DNA from: Paenibacillaceae bacterium | GTDB taxonomy: Bacteria; Bacillota; Bacilli; Paenibacillales; NBRC-103111 | Reading direction: 5' to 3' | DNA: 64,000 nucleotides | NCBI GenBank assembly: GCA_029256185.1 | Contig: JAQSYI010000028.1 | Location: 25,098 to 89,097 of the forward strand | Shown here: positions 26,899-33,527 of the stretch, piece by piece | Layout of the letters: each line of letters starts with the position of its first letter | Position numbering within the stretch: the stretch's first letter is position 1 | Made by a program: the position numbers and the translations under genes | Notes under the pieces: generated by a model | What the model was told of the DNA's origin: nothing | The model's database searches: none | Seen by the model: only the letters and a program-made list of their open reading frames with translations

Positions 26899-27093
26899 TA
26901 ACGGAAATTTTTTCCGTTATTTCTCCAAATTGCTCTTTTTCTTCATATTTAGCGGAAATTTTTTCCGCTATTCCCTGACTAACCCTGGAAAACGGGATAA
27001 ATTCTACTGCATATCGAAGATTAACGGAAATTTTTTCCTTTAATTATCCGATATTTCAAGAAAAATGCCCTATAACGGAAATTTTTTCCGATA
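26899..27093. repeat. Four copies of a 21-base palindrome
   Basis: Copies at 26899-26919, 26950-26970, 27022-27042 and 27073-27093 are hairpins with 9-base arms and a TTT centre. Copy 1 has arms TAACGGAAA and TTTCCGTTA. Copy 2 has TAGCGGAAA and TTTCCGCTA, a paired change that keeps the stem. Copies 3 and 4 each carry one mismatch. Start-to-start distances are 51, 72 and 51. The 484-base stretch 26740-27223 holds no gene; besides these and the 39-base pair it ends in the terminator of the nitrogenase-like operon. Confidence 0.85.
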
Positions 27094-27173
27094 TCCTCAT
27101 ATAACGGGGTCCGAGCGTTAATGGCCGGGTGCTGTTTATCGAAGGGTACATCCAAATTGTGGAACGTCAGCGC

Positions 27174-27219
27174 AAAAAAACCGCCACCCGCAAAAGATCG
27201 CAGTCAGCGGCGGCGGTAT
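27174..27219 (-). terminator. Terminator of the nitrogenase-like operon
   Basis: On the minus strand the stem CCGCC-g-CCGC pairs with GCGG-gt-GGCGG around a 15-base loop and is followed by TTTTTTT, a few bases after the stop of the NifK-like gene. Confidence 0.8.
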
Positions 27220-27223
27220 AGCT

Positions 27224-28465
27224 TCAATCCTGTCTGCCCCCAAGCACCTCGTTGACCCACAGCGTAGCCAGATTGGCTGCGCCGCGGAAGCCTACCAAGG
27301 GAGATTCGTACGGGTTCAGACGCCATTTCACGTCGGGGTTGGCAATTTGCAGTTCTCCATTGCGCCCGGCCCACTCCAGCGCCTCGCCGCTGGCCATGAG
27401 CAGACCTTTCTTCTGCTCTGCCACACATTGTGTCCACTGATCTTCCGCCAAGCAGGGCAATTCCTCCTCCGCCATCTCCGGACTGTCGCACCAGCATGCT
27501 CCTTTGGGGAACGACAGCTCCCCGCAGCCGAAGGATACGATTCCCTTCACCACATCCGCATGTCCCCCTGCCGACAGATGCATCTCATCCCGGCGGGTCT
27601 GGACCGCATGCTGGAATACTCCCGCAGCCGGAGCCGTCAGCCGTCTGATCTCGGCAGCTTGCCCGTCCGCAAAGCTGCGGTCAAGCGGAACATGAAGCAA
27701 TTCTGCCACCCGGTCCAGCCAAGCGCGGGTGCCCCGGATGCCGTAGGGACGCGCAGACAGATAAGGCGTGCCGAACCGTTCCTCCAGATGCATGGCAGCG
27801 GGCACTCCTTCCTGGCGGAGCACCAGATTGATATGAGCGCCCCCCATCTGCTGCAGTTGCCCTACTGTTGTATCCGAGGTCATGATGCACAGAGGCTTCA
27901 TGCCGAAGGCGCCTTCCATCAGCCGGAGAATTTCTCCCGCATCGGCATGAAACCGGAACAGGTCCGCGCAGGAGCCGATTATATTGAAGGTTGGCACTTC
28001 AGTGGGCGGGGCATCCACAGGCAAGGAACGGGCCAGAGTCAGCAGCGCTTCCTGTACGCCCCGGTGCTGTCCCATGTTGAAGCCGCCGCATCCGAAGGGC
28101 AACAAAAGTGTATCCGGATAATCCGGCTGAAGCTCCTCGCAGATTGCGGGCAGGTCCGTACCGATCATCTCCGGGACGGAGGACGGCAGCACGAAGATAA
28201 CGGGAGGGTTATCGCGTGTGACGATATCGGCAACTGCCCGGGCAAACCGCTCCGTCCCCCCCAGAGAAATATCCGCTTCGTCAATATGGGTGGAATACAG
28301 CTTGCAGCTGCCCTGATGTACCCCCACCCGGTTCAAGGCTGAGTGCGCATAGAGCATATGGCCCATACAGCCAAATTCCAGCAAAACGGCCTGACGAATG
28401 GGAGCAAGTGTCCATAGGGTTCCCATGCGCCCGGATGGAGCGGGTCTGAATCTGTGCAGTCCCAT
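27224..28465 (-). CDS. Nitrogenase-like component 1, NifK-like subunit
   Basis: About 413 residues of the oxidoreductase/nitrogenase component 1 family. N-terminal block LLEFGCMGHMLYAHSALNR has the conserved Gly-Cys motif (Cys33), followed by YSTHIDEADISLGG and VFVLPSSVPEMIGTDL, where nitrogenase NifK would have a cysteine instead of Ser. So cluster ligands are reduced to Cys33 and perhaps Cys54. FeMo-cofactor ligands are not recognisable. It starts two bases after the NifD-like gene with GGGAGG upstream. It presumably forms the catalytic heteromer with that subunit; the substrate is unknown and need not be N2. Confidence 0.85.
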   Translation of the reverse strand: MGLHRFRPAPSGRMGTLWTLAPIRQAVLLEFGCMGHMLYAHSALNRVGVHQGSCKLYSTHIDEADISLGGTERFARAVADIVTRDNPPVIFVLPSSVPEMIGTDLPAICEELQPDYPDTLLLPFGCGGFNMGQHRGVQEALLTLARSLPVDAPPTEVPTFNIIGSCADLFRFHADAGEILRLMEGAFGMKPLCIMTSDTTVGQLQQMGGAHINLVLRQEGVPAAMHLEERFGTPYLSARPYGIRGTRAWLDRVAELLHVPLDRSFADGQAAEIRRLTAPAAGVFQHAVQTRRDEMHLSAGGHADVVKGIVSFGCGELSFPKGACWCDSPEMAEEELPCLAEDQWTQCVAEQKKGLLMASGEALEWAGRNGELQIANPDVKWRLNPYESPLVGFRGAANLATLWVNEVLGGRQD

Positions 28466-28467
28466 GG

Positions 28468-29757
28468 CTATTTTCCTCCCTTCATGGATGCGGCAGGCTG
28501 TTCCAGCGCCAGATAGATCCGCTTAAGCAAGCTCGCCGTCCGTTCGAATCCCATGGTGCCCCCCAGATCCATCAGCCGGGGCACGGAGGCAATCCCGCCT
28601 CCCGGGGATAACATCCCCCCGAGACATAAATCCGGTGCCAGTTCCTCCAGCATAGGCAGGTCCGCCTCCTTGTTCACCATATGGCATACCCAAGGATTAT
28701 GACCCAGGGAGGTCAGCCGCTTGGCCCATTGCCTGTCATTCGGATAAAATTCATCCAGTTGCACCAGCAGCGGCTCCATTCCGGCTTCGGCCAGATATAC
28801 CGCCAGCGGCAAGGCCATGGCTGCGCCCGTATTTACCGAGACATACCGTATGCCCCGAAGCCTGACGGCAGCCTGCTCCTGCAGCAGATCAGCCTCTTCA
28901 CGCTGCGCACGGAAGGCATTCTCCCACGATAATCCGAGAAGAGCCGCTATTTCCTCATAGGCTCTGCTGATCTCCTCCGTATGGTACAGCTCGTGCAGGC
29001 TGAACCTGGGAATGCCAAACTCCTGCTCCATATGCAAGGCCAACGGGTCGGCATAGGGGGAAACCACAAGATTCAGCCGCGCATCCGGCGCTTCCAGGAA
29101 ATCATCCAGGGATGAGCCCGCCCCCAGGAACCGAAGGCTATAACCGGCCTCCTGCAAAGCGCCGAGTATCCAAGGGAGGGGTTGGTGATTCCATAGTTGT
29201 CCGCCGGGGGAACGGCCCAACACATTAATGCAATCATCCCTGGTTGCCGCGGGCTCCATCAGCCCGCCAAGCGCCTTCAGAGTTTTCCAATAACCGGACG
29301 GATAGCTGCTGCACTTGAAATGTCCCAGTTGGACATAGCACAAGCGGGCAGACAAGTCTCCCTGAATCTCATGAATGACTCCCTCCATATCCTCGCCGAT
29401 GAGCTCCGGGACACAGGTGACAAGAATCAGAACCGCTTTGGCTCCGGCCTGGTCCATCTTGCGCAGCGCCTGGATCAGCCCTTCCCGGCAGCCGAATACC
29501 ACCTCGTGGGCATCGAGCACATACATCCAATGCAGTTCTCCTTGCCTGCCTTCGGCTTGGGGAATGACAAACCTGCTGTAAGTTGCGCATTCCGGAGTGC
29601 CTACCACCAGAGTAGACAATCCCTCCACCTCGCCTCCCAGCGCCAGAGCGGTATGCATGGGACAGTGGCTGCCGGGGAAAGCAGCCGGGCTCAACAGCTT
29701 AATCCCCGTGTTGGATTTCACTGTGCTTAACCGCTTCAGGTGGTTCCATTCTGTCAC
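28468..29757 (-). CDS. Nitrogenase-like component 1, NifD-like subunit
   Basis: About 429 residues, same superfamily as the next gene. Candidate P-cluster-like ligands are Cys32 (PGSHCPMHTAL), Cys57 (GTPECATYS) and Cys115 (LVTCVPELIGED), spaced as in NifD, so it can probably hold an Fe-S cluster at the subunit interface. The NifD cofactor residues Cys275 and His442 have no clear counterparts. The GTG start overlaps the NifH-like stop as GTGA, with GGAGGTGAGG upstream, so translation is coupled. Likely receives electrons from the NifH-like protein. Related enzymes reduce tetrapyrroles or thioethers; which applies here is open. Confidence 0.87.
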   Translation of the reverse strand: MTEWNHLKRLSTVKSNTGIKLLSPAAFPGSHCPMHTALALGGEVEGLSTLVVGTPECATYSRFVIPQAEGRQGELHWMYVLDAHEVVFGCREGLIQALRKMDQAGAKAVLILVTCVPELIGEDMEGVIHEIQGDLSARLCYVQLGHFKCSSYPSGYWKTLKALGGLMEPAATRDDCINVLGRSPGGQLWNHQPLPWILGALQEAGYSLRFLGAGSSLDDFLEAPDARLNLVVSPYADPLALHMEQEFGIPRFSLHELYHTEEISRAYEEIAALLGLSWENAFRAQREEADLLQEQAAVRLRGIRYVSVNTGAAMALPLAVYLAEAGMEPLLVQLDEFYPNDRQWAKRLTSLGHNPWVCHMVNKEADLPMLEELAPDLCLGGMLSPGGGIASVPRLMDLGGTMGFERTASLLKRIYLALEQPAASMKGGK

Positions 29758-30518
29758 TTCCCCTCACCTCCGTCTGCACCTTCCAGCAAGAGCAGCGCCA
29801 GCGACTTGTAATGCTCCGTCATGGAAGAAGCGGGAAAAGCCTCCACCACCGTCTTCCCCATGGCCTCAGCTTGCTGCACTGCCGGGTCCCGGGGCAGATG
29901 ATAGATAACCGCCGTTTCAATCTCGCCGGCAGCACGGGACACCAGTTCCTCCTCGCCTTCAATATTCTTGGCGTTAAAGATCAGTCCCCGCAGCATAGCG
30001 TACCCGCGCTTGCCGAAGCCCTTAACCGCATGGGCGATATTGGTTGCCGCATACAGGGACATCATCTCGCCCGAAGTCACAATGTATACCTCATCGGCAT
30101 AACCGCCTCTGATGGGCATGGCGAATCCGCCGCAGACCACGTCACCCAACACATCATAGAGCACCACATCCGGCTGGAAAGCCTCATAAGCGTCCAATTC
30201 CTCCAGCTTCTCGAAGGCGGTAATAATCCCCCTGCCTGCACAGCCTACTCCGGGAATCGGCCCTCCTGATTCCACACACAGCACTCCGCCTGCGCCTTTT
30301 ACGACCAGATCGTCAAGCTCCGCGTCCCCTTTCTTTCTCAAAGTGTCCAGCACGGTGGGAATAGGCACGCCGCCTGTCAGATTTCTGGTGGAATCGGCCT
30401 TAGGATCGCATCCGATCTGCAGGACGGTCAATCCCATGGAGGCCATAGCCGCAGCTACATTGGACACCGTAGTTGATTTCCCGATACCGCCCTTGCCGTA
30501 TATAGCGATTTTTTCCAT
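29754..30518 (-). CDS. NifH-like ATP-dependent electron-transfer protein
   Basis: 254-residue iron protein. P-loop YGKGGIGKSTT at residues 7-17, the CDPKADSTR segment, and the two cluster cysteines Cys93 (GVGCAGRG) and Cys129 (GDVVCGGFAMPIR) that hold the shared 4Fe-4S cluster between two subunits. It should hydrolyse ATP to pass low-potential electrons to the component 1 pair encoded downstream. I start at MEKIAIYGKG (AGGTG seven bases upstream); a longer frame to 30599 is unlikely. No nif assembly genes lie nearby, and a Fur box precedes the operon. Group IV-type nitrogenase-like protein rather than true nitrogenase. Confidence 0.92.
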   Translation of the reverse strand: MEKIAIYGKGGIGKSTTVSNVAAAMASMGLTVLQIGCDPKADSTRNLTGGVPIPTVLDTLRKKGDAELDDLVVKGAGGVLCVESGGPIPGVGCAGRGIITAFEKLEELDAYEAFQPDVVLYDVLGDVVCGGFAMPIRGGYADEVYIVTSGEMMSLYAATNIAHAVKGFGKRGYAMLRGLIFNAKNIEGEEELVSRAAGEIETAVIYHLPRDPAVQQAEAMGKTVVEAFPASSMTEHYKSLALLLLEGADGGEGK

Positions 30519-30674
30519 CGATGAACACCTGCTCTCGCGAATTTGCCTTTCGAAGTAAATGCCGGATACTGTTGGAGGAGCCCCCGGATAAAAAGGCATA
30601 ATAACGCCTTTTCACAGAAAACAGGATCAAGCTCCAGCTATGGAACAGCCGGAGCCTGGTCGCAATCAATTATC

Positions 30675-30712
30675 ATCCAATCTGTCAGCCAACAGGATTA
30701 TCCAACCTGTCA
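30675..30712. promoter_or_regulatory. Direct repeats ahead of the NifH-like gene
   Basis: ATCCAATCTGTCA (30675-30687) and ATCCAACCTGTCA (30700-30712) are direct repeats 25 bases apart, matching at 12 of 13 positions. AraC-family activators often bind such repeats; the AraC gene just upstream is the obvious candidate, though unproven. Confidence 0.5.
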
Positions 30713-30825
30713 ACGCTACTGAAGCGAGTTTGGCAGGTCCTCCATCGGGTTATTTCAACAGACCCGCTGGAATCTGCTCCGAAGCCAGCTTGATTGCGAG
30801 CGGACTTCACGCATTCTATCACTAT

Positions 30826-30840
30826 TGATTATCATTCTCA
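30826..30840 (-). promoter_or_regulatory. Fur box upstream of the nitrogenase-like operon
   Basis: TGAGAATGATAATCA on the minus strand matches the 7-1-7 Fur consensus TGATAAT-N-ATTATCA at 12 of 14 positions. A TATACT -10 element lies just upstream (about 30856), so the box covers the start of transcription. The 448-base gap 30519-30966 otherwise holds the direct repeats and an AAAAGGC/GCCTTTT hairpin near 30593-30614. Confidence 0.75.
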
Positions 30841-30966
30841 TCATATGAAGAAAAGTATAGCAGACTAATCCGTCCAGAGGAATGGACACAATTCGACAAT
30901 TAATGGACATTTGCCGCTGAGGCCTTGTATGCCCAGATTTTTCTGCCGGATAGCAGTGGTATTTTC

Positions 30967-31794
30967 TTATGATCTGTTTCTGAATTGCTTCCGGTATTCC
31001 GTCGGGGAGAGACCCGTCTGCTTCTTGAAGTATCTGCTGAAATAGAAGCTGTCCGCATAACCTACCGCCTCGGCGATCACAGCGACAGAGCTGTCGCAGG
31101 TGCGCAGCAATTCCTTGGAGCGCCGGATGCGGCATTCCCCCAGGTAGAAACCCGGGCTCATCCCCGTCTGTTTCTCGAATAAATAGGCGAACCGTCTTCT
31201 GTTAAACCCGAATTGCATGGCGAGCTGAGCGACGGATAAGGGCTCCGCAAAGTGAATGCGCATATACTCTGCCGCTTTCACCATCGCCTCCGTGGAACCG
31301 TCCTGAAGCTGTCTTTGGGCCGACAGGATCAATTCCTCCATCAGAATGGCGAAGATGGTCTTGGACCTGAGTGCAGCCAGTCCTCCCGGGATATTACAGG
31401 TCTGCAGCTGCTGCTCTACCAACTCCGTCAACCGGGCATTCAAGCCTGTATGTATGGGAAAATACTTATCATAAAGAGAAGCGCCGGCAATCTCCTCCTG
31501 GGGAATCCGGTAGTGAATAACAGCATAACGCCACATATCCCCGCCGATTACCTCTCTGTCCAGAGGCATATCAGGGCCTGCGTGAATAACCATACCAGGT
31601 TCTATAGTATAAGAGACACCGTTCGAGACGAAGCGTGCGCATCCCGCAAGAGGGAACACCAGTCCGCAGACTGCCGGGCTTGTGCGGTGTCCAATTCCTT
31701 TGGTTCCTGGAGGAAACGATCGGGTATAGGCATCCGAGAAGGATACCGTCCCCCCGGCATAATAATCTACAATTTGATTCATGCTGATCTCCAA
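30967..31794 (-). CDS. AraC-family transcriptional regulator
   Basis: About 275 residues. N-terminal cupin-like sensing domain (GLVFPLAGCARFVSNGVSYTIEPGMVIHAGPDMPLDREV) and a C-terminal pair of helix-turn-helix motifs (LSVAQLAMQFGFNRRRFAYLFEKQTGMSPGFYL and VAVIAEAVGYADSFYFSRYFKKQTGLSPTEYRK). Start is either TTG at 31794 with AGGGAGG seven bases upstream or ATG at 31782 with GGAG. It lies directly upstream of the Fur-preceded nitrogenase-like operon on the same strand and probably activates it in response to a small ligand, possibly a siderophore or metal-related molecule (inference from context). Confidence 0.9.
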   Translation of the reverse strand: MEISMNQIVDYYAGGTVSFSDAYTRSFPPGTKGIGHRTSPAVCGLVFPLAGCARFVSNGVSYTIEPGMVIHAGPDMPLDREVIGGDMWRYAVIHYRIPQEEIAGASLYDKYFPIHTGLNARLTELVEQQLQTCNIPGGLAALRSKTIFAILMEELILSAQRQLQDGSTEAMVKAAEYMRIHFAEPLSVAQLAMQFGFNRRRFAYLFEKQTGMSPGFYLGECRIRRSKELLRTCDSSVAVIAEAVGYADSFYFSRYFKKQTGLSPTEYRKQFRNRS

Positions 31795-31825
31795 TGCCTG
31801 TCCTCCCTGGGTGCTCTTACCCGCA

Positions 31826-31847
31826 ATGATAGATTATATTCTATCAT
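31826..31847 (-). promoter_or_regulatory. Palindromic operator over the araC-type promoter
   Basis: Perfect arms ATGATAGA and TCTATCAT around a 6-base centre. On the minus strand the middle contains TATAAT, a perfect -10 for the AraC gene, so a bound dimer would block it. The arms do not match Fur, PerR or MntR consensus well. Confidence 0.6.
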
Positions 31848-31860
31848 ATTTCATCCCCCG

Positions 31861-31918
31861 CCAACACGAATAAACCCCCGCCAGCCTTCAGTAAAGGCAA
31901 CGGGGATTTATTCGTTGG
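31861..31918. terminator. Long imperfect hairpin, possible bidirectional terminator
   Basis: Arms around CGAATAAAcCCCG and CGGGGaTTTATTCG with an inner GCCTT/AAGGC stem. The T-rich ends are interrupted, so termination is plausible but not certain. It stands between the AraC promoter and a possible small ORF. Confidence 0.5.
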
Positions 31919-31936
31919 TTATGCTGTTCAACTCAA

Positions 31937-32056
31937 TCATTTCCTCCAGAAACAATCCATATCCACGACATGATGATTGTTATTCAATTTCAGATGTTCT
32001 TGCTGCTCCATTAAGGAGTGATGATCCATTAAGGAGTGATGATCCATGCCCTGCAT
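31937..32056 (-). CDS. Possible His-rich mini-protein
   Basis: A 39-codon frame starting ATG at 32056 encodes a peptide with an exact duplicated DHHSLM unit, then EQQEHLKLNNNHHVVDMDC. The duplication comes from an 18-base tandem repeat. No good ribosome site is seen, and an overlapping frame (31980-32252) is also open, so it may be chance or a decayed gene. Histidines and a Cys suggest metal binding if it is made. Confidence 0.3.
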   Translation of the reverse strand: MQGMDHHSLMDHHSLMEQQEHLKLNNNHHVVDMDCFWRK

Positions 32057-32669
32057 ATGGGGGTGAGTTCCCGCGTACACTTATGTTCACGAGCGGCGTT
32101 TTCACGGGCGCTGCTCTTATGTGAGCATAGCAGACTTGTACGCTTCGCTTACCGTTTTCAACGGAATCACGCTCCTTCTTCGCAGGTATACCTGCATAGA
32201 AATGGCATCCTTTGTTCATGGTTTGGGGTCCCGCATACCCACGGTCTGCCAAAAGACGTTGTCACATCCGCCCTTTTATCCTGCAGCCGATCCCGGTATG
32301 CTTCGCTTGCCTAGATCATCGGAATTCTCTCCTCTCTCAAGTGAATAACCTCATCTTAAAAGGGGTGGAGCGCCTCACCTTCGTCCCCGGTCTATTAACC
32401 GGTTCCTTTGGTGATGACTACATTATAACTTATATTAAGTAATTATTAAACTCTCATAATATCCTATATTAACCTATTAGGCGCAATCTGCTCCCGTTAG
32501 CTTCCGTTATCCGCCTCTGTCTAATAAGTTCTCGCGATTCTTGGATATTTTATCCGGGAGGAATTTGTTGACATGAGTCGGGGAATGCCCCTCCCCCGAA
32601 TAGCAGGAGGACGTGCCTGAACAGCACGCCCTCCCCCCGCCATATTCTTTTCTCCGGCTGAAAAAGCTT
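32057..32669. other. Gene-poor stretch
   Basis: No secure gene. A 26-codon minus-strand frame beginning MQVYLRRRSVIPL (about 32103-32183) has AAAGGATG eight bases upstream but ends early, suggesting a decayed coding region. GC-rich hairpin GAGGGCGTGC/GCACGTCCTC lies near 32608-32632. I see no RNA gene. Confidence 0.4.
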
Positions 32670-33443
32670 CTAAATCACACCAACCGGCGCGGCGTAGACC
32701 ACAAACTCCTCTTCTCCATCCAACTGCAGCAGCTCATCCACCGTCTTCTGCTCGAAAGCGGCGATGGCGCAGGTCCCGCAGCCGATGGCATGGCTGCTGA
32801 GATACAGATTCTGCATCACATGACCCGCATCCAGCAGCATCACCCGGTGGGAGCGGATGGAATACCGCCACTCGCTCCGGTACGGCACCACGCTGTAAAA
32901 GAAGATAACCGGCGCTTTGGCCGCCCACTTCTGGTCACAGAGGCTCTTCGCCACCGCCTCCTCCAGATCCTCGGCAGCCGAGATGAACTCCAGCGCATTT
33001 TCGAGCGGCAGATAATGATAGATTCCCGGCGCCAGCCCCTCAATATGACGGACAGCCAGGTAGGTCTCGAAGGGATGTCTGGCCCCGGCGGACGGAACGG
33101 GGCGCAGCGTAGCGTAACGGCTGCCCCGGATACCCTTCACTCCCTGCGTGCTCCACAACAGGAAGGCCAGTTGGGCAAGCGTCAGCGGCTCATCCTTATA
33201 AACCCGGCTGCTCTTCCGCTCCTGAAGCAGAGTAAGGTAATCCGGCTCCTTTATTACGCCTGCATATTCATCCGGCAGCCTGATCAGCTCCTGCCCCGCA
33301 GCAGGCTTGGACAACGGAGGCTGCTCCAGGCCCTTCTCCTGATCCGACTGAAAATCCTCCTCACCCCAACCGCTCTTCATGAACAAACGGTTGGTGGCAA
33401 TGTCTTCTTGTAGAGACTGTTCATTCCTGTTTCCCATCGTCAT
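32670..33443 (-). CDS. SagB/ThcOx-type nitroreductase-family dehydrogenase
   Basis: About 257 residues, FMN-dependent. Typical blocks: LLQERKSSRVYKDEPLTLAQLAFLLWSTQG, the flavin-binding RPVPSAGARHPFETYLAV, GLAPGIYHYLPLENALE and the C-terminal DAGHVMQNLYLSSHAIGCGTCAIAAF. SagB-type enzymes oxidise azoline rings in peptide natural products, but many stand alone. No SagC, SagD or precursor peptide is visible here, so the substrate is unknown. Start ATG at 33443 has AGGAGG eight bases upstream; upstream in-frame codons to 33491 lack one. Confidence 0.88.
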   Translation of the reverse strand: MTMGNRNEQSLQEDIATNRLFMKSGWGEEDFQSDQEKGLEQPPLSKPAAGQELIRLPDEYAGVIKEPDYLTLLQERKSSRVYKDEPLTLAQLAFLLWSTQGVKGIRGSRYATLRPVPSAGARHPFETYLAVRHIEGLAPGIYHYLPLENALEFISAAEDLEEAVAKSLCDQKWAAKAPVIFFYSVVPYRSEWRYSIRSHRVMLLDAGHVMQNLYLSSHAIGCGTCAIAAFEQKTVDELLQLDGEEEFVVYAAPVGVI

Positions 33444-33527
33444 CCAAGCATCCTCCTGCTCCATCGGTGTAATCATGCACATACAGGCCATTATACATAA
33501 AATGGAGAAGAGACGCTATCACAGACG

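Noticed and set aside
27224..30518. True nitrogenase (nifHDK)
   Set aside because: Cofactor ligands and one subunit's P-cluster cysteines are missing and there are no nif assembly genes, so I call it nitrogenase-like only.
30519..30825. A fluoride- or cobalamin-type riboswitch in the long leader of the NifH-like gene
   Set aside because: A GATGGAGG...CTGCCAAAC stretch recalls the fluoride motif but the conserved 3' partner is missing; only simple hairpins and repeats are supported.
32670..33443. A RiPP (thiazole/oxazole-modified peptide) cluster around the SagB-like gene
   Set aside because: No cyclodehydratase, precursor peptide or exporter is visible nearby.
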